From positions 288,537 through 352,536 of the forward strand of contig JAJSPD010000051.1 of the NCBI GenBank assembly GCA_021307315.1: 64,000 nucleotides of DNA, given 5' to 3'. This DNA is from Bisporella sp. PMI_857 (Eukaryota > Ascomycota > Leotiomycetes > Helotiales > Helotiaceae). The position numbers were made by a program, and so were the translations under genes. Position 1 is the stretch's first letter. Each line of letters begins with the position of its first letter. Below the pieces are notes generated by a model, which saw only the letters and a list, made by a program, of their open reading frames with translations, did no database searches and was not told the origin of the DNA. Of this stretch, positions 23,345 to 33,990 are shown piece by piece.

Positions 23345-24664
23345 TTTTAGATGCTCCCTTCTTGGTAAACAGCAAAAGTATTTTCTGGCAGAATTAAAAT
23401 ATGATACTATGGGTGTCGTAACTGGTAAACTTCAGTCATATATCGAGATCAATTAGTTGAGGTAAGAAGTATCAATGGAGGTGATCTATTGGGGAAAGTA
23501 TGTAGCAAGGAACAAAACCGGCGCTTCGTTTGTAGCTATTTTCCAAATATGAAAAGTATCCTAACGACCCCAGAATCTGGGTTTAACTTTTATAACCCCT
23601 TGTCAAATTACTAAGATCTAGTCACGATACTGAAATGCTAATAACGGTATAACTCGAAACTACTCATCCAATAGCAGGGAGATGTGGCTCTTTAGTTCCT
23701 ACGTGGCAATAGATTCACCACTGGAAATGACCTCGATTCAAGGGGAGTCGTACTCGGTGTGTTGCTAAACGAAGGCGTGGGATTTCGAGTATCAAAATGT
23801 ACCCGCTAGTTTGATTTCTTCGCTTAAAACCCCTCTAAGGTTGCGAAGAGAGAGTGAGTAACTGAGAAAATAGGATGTTCTACAGAAGGGTTTTATGAAT
23901 TGAAATATGTATGTCGATAACAAATTCCACCTTGGCGAATAGTTTCAGTTTATCTTTGATGAGATAAGGTAGCAGGTTATACCATGGTACAGCAACTACT
24001 GATTCGATTGATCATAAAAGTAAGCTGAAGGATCACAAGTCTTTTCACTGAAGACACCCCCACTCTGGTGGGCATCCCATCACAACTGTTCAAGGCGACC
24101 CTGCACCAGAGCTGGGTGCTTAACACATCATGAGGCCGTATTTGACCATGCTCTTATCTGCACGTGCATTAACGTTCCGATTATCCGTCGCAGATCTTTC
24201 AGCTCTGTGGCCGCGAGGCTGAAGATAAGGTAGTAAGTAGTAAGTGTCTTGTGTCATCTACGGTTATGAAGAAGTTATCTTCCGAGAATAGGGAGGTCCA
24301 CCTGCCATTTGGCTGGGAAGTTGAGTGGCACGGTACGGTTGTCACACTGAAGATCAAGTCTGATTCAAAGTTAATTGTAGCAATAATTCAAATTAGGGTA
24401 CAATTATTTGATATAAAAACCCATCAAAGCTATTACTACATTCTCTAGATTAAAATCAAATGCAAAATGCCAATTATCAATGTCAATCCAGCCCGCTCAC
24501 TATTCATCAAATTCATTGCCATCCCACGGTATCTCTTTTTCCCAATGCAGAAACTCCCAGCCCTAGAAGAGGGAACAGATATAGAAATCCAAGAAAGAGA
24601 ATAGCAGTCACCACGCCTCAAATTATACAAGCAAAATAGAGCGTTGCCGCACAAGATCAGCACC
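23345..24664. other. Intergenic; no gene seen
   Basis: Region upstream of the monooxygenase and downstream of the DUF2235 gene. No coding frame with family resemblance. Confidence 0.5.
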
Positions 24665-26427
24665 TCATGACCGGCCCACCACCTCATTCGGCAAGCCCAA
24701 CAACCTCGCCTCCAAAGCACCCACTTCCGCCTCCTCAATCCTCTCCGCTATCCTCGGCCAAGAATTCGACTTCCGACTCCCATTCTTCAGCGATTCATTG
24801 CTCGACGAGCGGCAGCCCCACCGTAATTGCGGCATACGGCGGGCCCAATACGGCTTCCCGGTTACTGGCGCCATGAGCGTGTATCCTGGCACCGTATTAG
24901 CGTTATCCTGATCGTTACGCAAGCGCGCGCCGATGTGGACTTTGAGGTCTGTGGCGCCGTCGGGAAGGTTGATTAGCCCTGGCTTGCGGGCTTTTTTACC
25001 GACCAGGGCGAGGAGGCCGGTATTGAGTTTTTGGATGCGGCCAAGGTACCATCTTGCGGCTAGTTCTTGGGGTGGAGTTGTGGTTGTGGCTGATGTTGAT
25101 GCTGAGATCGAGAGTGAGTTTAGGGAGATGGCGGTGGCAGAAGAGGGGGGGGAAGGGGGTCGATAACCGGGGAAGCGGGTGGCAAGTTTGGCCTCGTCGA
25201 AGGATATGTTTAGGTGGGTGTGTACTTGTTGGATCATCCAGGCGAAGGGAGCATGTACCAGGCCTTCAGTCTCTTCGATCCAGCCCAGGTCGCCGTGGCA
25301 GCCAGGGAATGAGACTTGATAGACATTGCGGCCACGCATAAGTGTTGGGCTGTAGCATTCGCGGGTTTCGTGGAGGGAAAGGCAGTGAAAGGAGAATTGG
25401 ACGTCTATGGTGCAAATTCTTAGTATTTGTGCTTCGGACAGAGGAGAAGGATTGGAGGGAGGGAGGAGGGGTCTTACTTGAAGCTACATCGGAAATTAGG
25501 TCAGGCTTCTTCTTCCTCCACAAGCGTAAAATAGTGAGTGGTTTCGCTATCCCAGTTATCGGCAACCCCAAAGAGCCGACAGTATCGAAGCAGCATAAGG
25601 CATCGATTTTGACATTCGTCCAGCCTATACAGTCAGATCATATATGAGGAAAGATAAAGCCAGGGAACTTACAATCGTATCCATCCAGTAATCTCTCTGT
25701 GGCACCTTTCTTAAAAATAGAACTATTACTGCATGCTTTGTAGAGACGATGAAATAGTCTCTCATCGCCATCCTTTGGCAAGCCAATGAGGTCAATAAGC
25801 ATTGCTAGATAGCGTGCTGCCCAGGCTCCTAAGGAGTATTAGAAACACGATGCACAGGAATGGGCGAGGTAGATATACCGCGAGAGTATCCATTGAGGAT
25901 AATTCTATCACCAGTCTTGTAGTGCTTTGCGATGTTTCCTATTTCTCGTTAGCAAACAGCAGGTGAATAGAGATGGGATTCATACTCAAAGCAGTAATAA
26001 CATTCCGCAGTGTCCCCCAACCGCTAATACCTAAAACGTGTAAGTCAGCTTGAAAAGTAAATGAGCTAACATAGAATGGTGACTTACCTCCGATGATTCT
26101 GTCAAACAAGTTGACATCTGTTCCGACACCATTGATTGGTGTTTCAAAGACGTTTTCATGATCCGCGATCAGCTTGACAAACTCTGGGATCACAGTCTTG
26201 CGAGAGCTTAAGACTCCACCAGCCCATGTACCTGTTCAGCATGTTAGATGATGATCGACGATTCATGTACTGCTTAGCTCACCGTTGAACGAGACGACGT
26301 GCAGTCTGGCTTGACGTTGTGTTCGATGTGCTGGGTCCAAATGAAAACACACAGGCTGGATATGGGGAGTGTCAACCATCGCAGGATTGAATGTGAATCT
26401 TAGAGATCCTCGATGTTGTGTTGACAT
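24665..26427 (-). CDS. DUF2235 alpha/beta-hydrolase (Tle1-like phospholipase fold)
   Basis: Seven exons (26283-26427, 26088-26231, 25986-26030, 25879-25938, 25673-25828, 25478-25624, 24665-25404), whose phases all agree, give 498 residues. VVSFNGTWAGG (about 43-53) is the DUF2235 start motif, GYSRGA carries the nucleophile Ser130, CFDTVGS (about 196-202) follows, and PGCHGDLG near 300 carries the motif usually holding the catalytic His. The family contains predicted hydrolases, including bacterial type VI phospholipase effectors; fungal members are mostly uncharacterised. The Ser-rich stretch around 340-360 looks like a linker. No signal peptide, so probably cytosolic. The ATG at 26427 is the first in the frame with the conserved motif close behind. 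Confidence 0.88.
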
Positions 26428-27470
26428 TGATAAAGAAGAGAGGAAATGCAATAACTTGAAGTCAGAACAGTATTTGTGAAGGGTGGTGAGGAGTTCAGCT
26501 GAGATGTTCTGACGCCTAGTGTCAAAGAAAGAGCAAGTTGAAGGAGAGTTGAGTATTTATAAATGATCTCTTCAGAGAAGGGTTATTGGTCTAGTATTAT
26601 ATAAACCTTCGGTGAATGCTTCGCCTACCAAGATATTTTCAGAAGCAGCCACCGAGCAATGTGTTGCTCGATGAGTCGTCATATCTGTTTCATCTTACAA
26701 AAAATTGATCTTTTGACTTGAAAAGGGAGGATTCTATAGTATGGCGAGAAGCGAGGGGAGAGAGCAAAGTGAAGTTTTCTCTTTTCCCCTGGCGCCCAGA
26801 CCCCTACTATTTCGGTGGGGGCATGGCAAGAGCCTCACTTGGTCGTCACGACAAGCTTTGTTGTTCTCTCTTTTTTCTTGGCATTGGAATATTGAGGACG
26901 GCGGAAAAAGAAGTAGGTAGCGTCTATTTGTAACATGACTGTCGGAGCGAAGGAGAATGACTGCCAGCGACGCGTCGCCTTCGTAATTGAGGAATTCGGT
27001 AGCCCGACCTGGGGATCAGGCCGCGGATGGAATGAAAGATAAGATTAACCCGAATAGGAACAGCAGCGAGGCGAAAGGAGGAAAGAGAAAAGAGAAAAGA
27101 GACAACAAGACAAACGGAAATACACCTCGAGGGTCTTGGCGCGGAGAGGCTGAAGTATCTGTCCGCTTGCCCACACCTCTCCAATTGTAGGGTTTCTATG
27201 CATGGCAGGGATGGGAGGTGTGTGAACGCTATAACGAACTTCACTCGTTTGTAATAATTGGCAAGAAGAGGTGAATGCAACAAACCGGCTCCTTCGCCGT
27301 CATTGGCTAGCTGCAAAAATGGTGCCGCCCTCATTGCACCTGAACATGGGGTACCTGCTGTATATACCGAGTACAGTACTGTAAGGCATCAATCAATTGT
27401 GATGGCTATTTAAGCCTCTCAATATCACCCGGCTGCCAGAGAAACGGCCAGCCACCACGGAGCACGCAAT
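26428..27470. promoter_or_regulatory. Divergent intergenic region between DUF2235 and kinase-like genes
   Basis: A purine tract rich in GAGAAAAGA lies at about 27074-27103. TATTTAAG at about 27408-27415 is a TATA-like element about 60 bases before the kinase-like start. No other gene is seen. Confidence 0.4.
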
Positions 27471-29261
27471 ATGAATCTCGCGGCTATCCTAACGGGGCCT
27501 CTCTGGCAGCCTCGGGGAGCGTTCGTGAGACTAGCCTTGGACGGAGTACCTGCTCACCATACTTCTCCAGAAATCCAAGATCCCAATCGCGACGAAGTCG
27601 CATGGTCGACGTCGGTTCTTAATCCGGCAAGTCGAGTGGATTCCATCACGCCTCTCCCAAATGCAAAATGGCGAATCGACGGCAGCGCCGGATACGGATT
27701 ACAGTTCTTTGCCGTTCCTACCTTTCTGCATCCCCACATCGTCCCCCGTCGCATCGATGTTTTCATTCCCGACCAACGGGAGCATCCAGCTGCGTTACGG
27801 GAGGTCTTGGGATCCGATACGGCTTTCTCTCTCATTGACAACCGGGTGTCACGTCTGGGTCTCTGTCACCACATTGTACGGGCCCTGGAGATTTGGACCG
27901 TCAATCAGAAGACCAGTTTTAAAGAGCTATATGAATCGCTCCCATTTGGATCTCGGATCATCATTGAAAATATCTCACCCAGTCCTCACGATATGAGAAT
28001 CAAAATTGTCTCTCTGGACGAGATAGCAGAACAGTATTTACCTTTCTCCACTCTCGAGCGATTATGGGACTTTTCCCCTGGTGTAATGCCACCAACCATC
28101 TCCCTCTCCAGCCTAAGCCTAGATGTCCAGGCCCATGACACCGTTGCCTTTGTTCGAATACCCTCCATCCATCCCACAAATACCTACGTCTTCAAATCTG
28201 CTGTTCACGAAGTCAGACTCACGTATCATGAACTAAGAGTCTTGATATCGATATCTCCACATGAGCACATTCTCCCCAAACCCCTATTCATCGTCACCAT
28301 GACAGACAAACATGGCGTCTCTGATTTGGTCTGTGGATTCATCGTCCAGTTCTTCTCGGGCGGTAATCTAGCCGGTATTCTCTCCAGTCGCGGCGCAGTC
28401 GACAAGCTGGTTTTGAAAGATCAGCTGCGCTGGGCACAGCAGATCACAAGGACCGTAATATTCATCAATGAAAGCCCGGCGGAGTTCTACCCGGAACTGA
28501 AAGCAGACAACATCCTCCTATCGACATCCAAAGGCACAGAGGACGTGCTAATCATCGACTTCGAGCAAACAGGGACGTGGATGGAATTCTCACCTCCCGA
28601 AGTCAACTTCCTCCGCACACTGGAACGGCTTGCCGAAAGCCCCGAATTCATACCCGAGGAGCGACGCAAGCATTATCTTGACTTCGCACAAACCATCGGA
28701 GTGGACGGCTCTATCGAGGAAACTATCTACACCAACCCACCCCGAGGCTACTTCAAGACCTGGCTCATGCTCTCAGCCATGGAAATGGAAGCCGCCGAAG
28801 TCTACTCCCTGGGCATGACGCTCTGGTGCATTTTCGAAGGCATCCCCAGCAACCGCAACCCCATGCGGAGAAGCTGGCATATCGACCACCTCCAGGAATT
28901 CCCCGAGTTCCGACGCAGCCCCGCGCGCATCCGGAAACTGATTTTGGAATGCGTTCGCGGCTGGGAGGCCTGGAGCCTGGAGATCCTGGTTAGGCGTGGC
29001 GCGATGATGTACCCCCCCGGGAAGACGGGTCGTGGCGGCGAGCCGCTTGGCACGGCTTTGGAGACCCAGGAGGCCGGGATTGCGATTTGGAGGCGCTGGT
29101 TGGATGATATGGAACCCTATTTGTGGGCCAGGAAGCGTTGGCAAGATGGATGTGCGAGCGAGGCTGATCTGGAGATGCTTGGGTTTCCGAAGCGACCTAA
29201 GCTTCAGGGAGTACTCGATGAGTTAGATGATATCTTAAGAGAGCATTTGGAAGCGTTCTGA
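27471..29261 (+). CDS. Fungal protein-kinase-like protein with altered catalytic motifs
   Basis: Single exon, 596 residues. The C-terminal half has a kinase-like fold: a possible VAIK-type lysine in YVFKSA (near 245), a catalytic-loop-like FYPELKADNILL (339-350), IIDFEQTG in place of DFG (Asp363), and EVYSLGMTLWCIFEG further on, as in subdomain IX. The HRD aspartate is Glu342, while Lys344 and Asn347 are kept. The first 230 residues match nothing I know. The DFE-Q form also occurs in a fungal kinase-like family, so the protein may be a weak kinase, a pseudokinase or a phosphotransferase of another kind. It is intact, with no intron needed, and lies divergent from the DUF2235 gene. Confidence 0.7.
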   Translation: MNLAAILTGPLWQPRGAFVRLALDGVPAHHTSPEIQDPNRDEVAWSTSVLNPASRVDSITPLPNAKWRIDGSAGYGLQFFAVPTFLHPHIVPRRIDVFIPDQREHPAALREVLGSDTAFSLIDNRVSRLGLCHHIVRALEIWTVNQKTSFKELYESLPFGSRIIIENISPSPHDMRIKIVSLDEIAEQYLPFSTLERLWDFSPGVMPPTISLSSLSLDVQAHDTVAFVRIPSIHPTNTYVFKSAVHEVRLTYHELRVLISISPHEHILPKPLFIVTMTDKHGVSDLVCGFIVQFFSGGNLAGILSSRGAVDKLVLKDQLRWAQQITRTVIFINESPAEFYPELKADNILLSTSKGTEDVLIIDFEQTGTWMEFSPPEVNFLRTLERLAESPEFIPEERRKHYLDFAQTIGVDGSIEETIYTNPPRGYFKTWLMLSAMEMEAAEVYSLGMTLWCIFEGIPSNRNPMRRSWHIDHLQEFPEFRRSPARIRKLILECVRGWEAWSLEILVRRGAMMYPPGKTGRGGEPLGTALETQEAGIAIWRRWLDDMEPYLWARKRWQDGCASEADLEMLGFPKRPKLQGVLDELDDILREHLEAF

Positions 29262-29649
29262 CGACTACGAACGAACCACAAACCTGGAGGGCGAAATTCG
29301 TCCAGGGTGTGCTTGGAGAGATAAGTAGGCATAGACATGTTCAAAGATATATCCATTTGAGCCCCTTTAAACTTCACAATCCCGAAGAGATATAGTCCCA
29401 ATTCACGTTGCCCGATATTTATCATGTGAAGTTGATGCAATATGATGCTATCTATAGTAAATAAGCCTATATTCTGCTTACTTACCAAACACCGTTCCAG
29501 TGGTCCTGAGCCTTTTCCTTTCCATACAGTAAAGTCCGTTATCCATCCTCTTTCCACGCTCAAAAGCTTTAGATTTAAATTAAAAGACAGAAAATATATC
29601 AGAACGTTTGATGTGATGAAGAGTCGATCTATGCAGATAGACGATGCCA
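29262..29649. other. Convergent 3' intergenic region; no gene seen
   Basis: Lies between the 3' ends of the kinase-like gene and the transcription-factor-domain gene. Confidence 0.5.
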
Positions 29650-31872
29650 TCACGCAAGATTCATCCTGCCGTAATCCACCCTGATTTTCTCCACCAACTC
29701 CTCCCACCACGCATCTGAATTATCCTGAGAAATAGCTGGAGGATCGGAACCTGTGTCCTTATTGTATGGGTGGGCTAGATCATACTCATCAACCCATTCC
29801 CAGATGCGCTGCATTGCATCCCAGGTCGGTGGCACGTTCCCTCTAGAATCAGTGCATACTGGAATGAACCAGTTTCGGATTATGTCTCGATGCTTGGGTT
29901 GGGAAGCTGCAATGCCTGCGATGAAGATTGAAAACAACGGAGTCTGGGCCGTAAATAGTGGTCCTGATGTTGGTTGCATGTCAATGTTACGAAGGAGATC
30001 ATGGACAAAAGCCTGTACAATTTTGTCATTTCTGCGGCGCCTAAGGGAGTGAGGTCAGCAAGGATTCAGACCGAATAAATGCGATATGGTGGAGAGATTT
30101 GGCATAAAGAATTACCTGAAAAGTCGGCAATGCAAATATATCTGCGCTGCAGCAACATAGCTCTCAGCAATTAATTCCGTGACCTTTTCTCTCGTTGTCA
30201 CCTTCCCATCCACAAGCTCACATGAGTCGAACAGAGCTTCTGCGCCCTCGCACCCTTCACTCAGTCCAGACCATTGGCGAAATTCACTCAAAACCTCTTC
30301 GATCGCGCTTCCAACGGTTGGGATAATATCTGAGTTTGGGTATTTCTGTCGCCTTGCAGAAAGATGTGTTATTTTCACGAAATAATGCATCAAGAGCGAG
30401 CTGAATCCCGTGAAACTTATGATTCTTCGCTGTTCTCTTGGATTGCCTCTCAGCAACCAGGGGTATCTGCACTTGCTGTTATGTGGGTCAAGTGGAAAGA
30501 CACAATCACTCAATACGTTGTCCAAACATATAATGTTTGCGAGTTCCGGTCTAGCTCGTGAAAATTGTACGTTGTTTGGAGATTGATAATTGTATGCTGG
30601 ATCTGAGTAGTCGAGTATTCGCTCGGCCAATCTGGTGGCTAGGTGCCATTTTGGTTTCTCCTCAATGCCATCAACGCTATCCCAACTAACGCTCTAGTTT
30701 TGTACATGATAAGTATGACATCAGGGAAGATGGGCTAGGTTTACAAACCTCGGTATGAGTGATGATAATTAAAGCAGCAATCAGAGCCTCTTCCTTACCA
30801 GGAAGAAAATTATGGCGATCCTTCAGCTCCTTGTCCAACAACAAAACCGCCTTCTTGTGATGGAAGTTCGCTCGCTTTTCCAATAGCTCGTTCCGTTTGT
30901 AATCAAGCACGTAAGAAGCAGCTAGCGACAATGTAGCATGTCTTACACAGGCACTCTTTTCTGCAATGGGCATGATTTGGTGCAGGTAGGTATTCTCGTC
31001 CACAATCAGTGTCCTTCCATCACAAATTGCTCTCTTGACTATACATATTTTACTTGTTAGACGCGCACTTCCTTGGTAGGCTTGTGACAGTCATCTGTCA
31101 AGTACTTACAAAACAGCCACAGCTCTCCATCTAACTTATCAAACTTAGCAATGTGTCCAAAATTTGACGGGAGACAGGGGACGCTCTCCAAAGGCCCGGG
31201 GTGTTGAAACTGGCTCACAGGATGAGGACGGTTCTGAAGCGAACTTGGAATGCAGTTTCTGAGCGGGACAGATGAGAGTACGGACTTTAGGGCCTTTTTG
31301 TCCCGAGACAAAACAGGGAAACGTGCTTTAATGAAAGAGTTGACGGTGATGGCTTCTTGAGTTGGTTTTGCAGGAGCCGGCAGCCGTTTCAGAGCAGGAT
31401 GGATAAGCTCAACATCTCCTGCGTAAGGGTTATCTTCATCCAGGCTTTCCACTATGTCGGGTTGAGGAGAAGGAATTCGAGGAATGTATTCTGGGAATGG
31501 TTCTGCAACCCATGCCGGAAGGTCTTGGGCGTGGAAGACATAATTGAAGTCGCTTTCACCGGCATGAGCTGCAAGATGGTCAGCTATATTTTTTCCTAGG
31601 TAACGCGACAATGGTTCTTGCATACTTCGCTTCCGTTTAGTCCCCCTGGCAGACCCTCTGGTATCTTCATGGTGCAATGGATGGAAGAAGTTGTTCAACA
31701 GGGTATGGTCGTAGTCTCTGAGGAAGGCATCGAAGCTGGCGTCCTCCTCATCGTGCTGAAGATTCTGCAACAGGTCTTGGTGATATTCAGGCACGTCCCC
31801 GCCATTTATGGTGCTGGGAACGTAGTGCCAACCGCCGTCCGCTAGTCGCGCTAATTTGGTGAGTCGATCCAT
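29650..31872 (-). CDS. Fungal-specific transcription factor domain protein (Fungal_trans_2 type)
   Basis: Four exons (31110-31872, 30749-31038, 30116-30693, 29650-30040) with introns of 55-75 nt give 673 residues. The middle region (about 250-400) has the signature helices of the fungal transcription-factor domain family: ELWLFFKRAICD, ENTYLHQIMPIAEKS, LSLAASYVLDY and LIAALIIITHTE. The C-terminal WFIPVCTDSRG and WEWVDEYDL are also typical. A basic stretch GTKRKR near 78 could be a nuclear signal. No Zn2Cys6 cluster is found in this exon set or just upstream, so it either lacks the DNA-binding part or that part lies in an exon I missed. ATG 31872 starts a long open exon. Confidence 0.85.
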
Positions 31873-32312
31873 AGTACAGTTTCAGTGGAGAGGTGTTGCA
31901 CTGAGGTTGTCCAGGCCCACTGTGATATATTAATGAACTTGTAAATATGTAACAAAGATGCGCGCACAAGGCATTGCATAAGACATGGGGAAATAAAGGC
32001 CTCTGATGCAGCGGCAGCTCTATAGGTAGGTACAGTATTGCGGGCGCTGCGCTGAACAAAAGAGCCCGCCAGCCTCGAAAGACGGGAGATGCGATGCTCG
32101 GCTCACCGACCCGTGCCAGCTTTGATGCAGGGTTTGCAGAGGCCCCCCAGCCTCTACACATCCCGCAGTGGAGGCACGGGACGCAAGGCTCCCGTACCGT
32201 AGAGTGCCAAAAGCTTGCATCCTTGTTCATTTTTTGCAAATAAGCGATCCAATAGTAAGTCCTCAAAGCAAAACTCCAGGCCCATTATTGGGTCGCTTAA
32301 ATTCATACAAGG
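31873..32312. promoter_or_regulatory. Divergent intergenic region, left part
   Basis: Promoter side of the transcription-factor-domain gene. A Cys-containing minus-strand frame at 31787-32266 was checked and does not fit a Zn2Cys6 cluster. Confidence 0.4.
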
Positions 32313-32403
32313 GTGCAAGTAAGTAAGCGCGGGAAGAGGGAAGAGGGAAGAGGAAAGAGAAAAGAGATAAGAAGAGCGGGGGAGAAGGAGAAAAGAGATA
32401 AGA
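32313..32403 (+). repeat. Polypurine tract (AAGAG/AAAAGAGA-type)
   Basis: Nearly uninterrupted purines with repeating GGAAGAG and GAAAAGAGA words, ending about 50 bases before the C2H2 gene start. Similar tracts occur before the FAD enzyme and the kinase-like gene. Confidence 0.7.
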
Positions 32404-32452
32404 GCTTAGTTGTGAGACCCACCTGGCCTCTCTGTACCTGCTTGCCCCAGTC

Positions 32453-33418
32453 ATGGATCGCGGAGTCAACCATTTTTTTAATTCAATCAGACTTCGGCAA
32501 AGCCAGGAAAGCTTGATACACGAGTTGCTGCAGGCTGAGCTCCCACAGATCATTGCTCGGCGCTGCAATGGTCAGATATCCAACGAATGTCTTTTGGCAG
32601 ATATTGGCGACTTCCTTGCCACTGTCCTGGATGTGCTCTCAGAATTGGCCCAAGTTGCAGTTCACGGTAACTACATTCGCGAATACTCCAACAATCGGAG
32701 GTCATCCCTAGAGCAAGAACCGGACCTTCATACCGCCGATTACTTAGATGATAAACACGAGGGTTTGAGGTAAGTTTATAAGTATGAACCCCTTCGAAGC
32801 TCTGATACTCACAACTCGACCAGACAAGTTACCTCTAAGCTTCGCAATACATCGACATACGTTAAAAATATCTGGGAGAACACCCCACCAGTCCCTGTCC
32901 CAGTCCCACGCTTTCATTCAGGAGCGGCCACGCCTCAAGAATATACCGCCGATCCGTCTAAAAGCTACATGGCATCTCGACACAGCACCGTATCAGAAGG
33001 CTGCGGAAGAGAATCAGGCACGGTGGAATATCAGCAACCCGAGTCTTCAGAGCACAACTATGGGCAGAATGAAGATAGCCCCGGTATGGATGAAGAGTCT
33101 CCCGAAGTCCCTTTTATCGAGCAGCTCCGGGCGCGTGGTAAAGGAGTTTACAAATGTCCGCACAAGGAAAATTGCAGAAAGGGTGGTGTTCTCCCCGACG
33201 GGACCATAAGAATCTTTTCCAGAAACTCGGAGTTCAGGTATATATACATCTTCCATCCTATAGTGAAAAGCCAATGCTCATTTGAACATAGGGCACATTT
33301 GTTGAGACACGAGAAGATGTTCAAATGCGATCTTCCCGGCTGTCCAAACAATGGTAAAGGCTTTGCAAGATCAGATCAGTTGGACAGACACAAGCAAAAT
33401 GTAAAACATTCATACTAG
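32453..33418 (+). CDS. C2H2-type zinc-finger protein
   Basis: Three exons (32453-32769, 32824-33237, 33292-33418) give 285 residues; both introns are 54 nt. The C-terminal third has two paired fingers: KCPHKENC...AHLLRH, then KCDLPGCPN with FARSDQLDRHKQNVKH. This arrangement is common in uncharacterised fungal nuclear proteins. The second intron falls inside the first finger, between EFR and AHLLRH, so the intron call is supported by the finger. The N-terminal 100 residues are helical and acidic, and the centre is low-complexity. Presumed nuclear and DNA-binding; target unknown. It is divergent from a transcription-factor-domain gene, which may or may not matter. Confidence 0.88.
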
Positions 33419-33825
33419 ATACGTTGGATTGGAGGGGTCGAGATGACGAAAATGTGATTGGAATACTCTACATTTGATTGGTGATATAGCAAACAAGTCT
33501 CTCCGGGGCGTACAAATCCTTCAAGTACATGTGCCAAGCGATGACCTAGGTAAGGCAACTCGCACCTATACCTGCACAGGTAGGCCAAGACAAACAAAGC
33601 ATTATAAAGACTACGCCTTCGACATAGCCTATAGAGCTATACACTTACAAGTAAAAGACAGTGGGAAAGTGACGCAGAGCCTAGACATCGTGATCGGTGG
33701 TAGCGTAGTTAGGCGGCAATCTTGCTAGACAAAGGGAAATGGAAGGGGATCTAAATCTTGTGGTAACACCTAGGATTACGCGCCAAACCGTATCCGGAGA
33801 CGCGCATGCAGCGGGCTAAGCCAAA
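33419..33825. other. Intergenic; no gene seen
   Basis: Downstream of the C2H2 gene. No frame with family resemblance. Confidence 0.5.
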
Positions 33826-33893
33826 AGAAGGAAGAGAAAAGAGAAAAGAGAAAAGAGAAAAGAGGAAAGAGGAAAGAGGAAAGAGAAAAGAGA
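33826..33893 (+). repeat. Polypurine heptamer repeat (AGAAAAG)n
   Basis: About nine near-perfect units of AGAAAAG or GAGGAAA, ending about 100 bases before the FAD-oxidoreductase start at 33991. Confidence 0.85.
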
Positions 33894-33990
33894 ATACAAC
33901 AATTCTATTTTGTAATATAAGAGCACCGAGTCAACTTGAAGTCAAAATTTCCAACATTTGATCAGGCAAGCTTGTTTCCGCACTTTCTCC

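Noticed and set aside
31787..32266. Cys-rich minus-strand frame upstream of the transcription-factor gene as a Zn2Cys6 domain
   Set aside because: The cysteine spacing (CVPCLHCGMC) does not fit CX2CX6CX5-12CX2CX6C and no basic DNA-binding residues follow.
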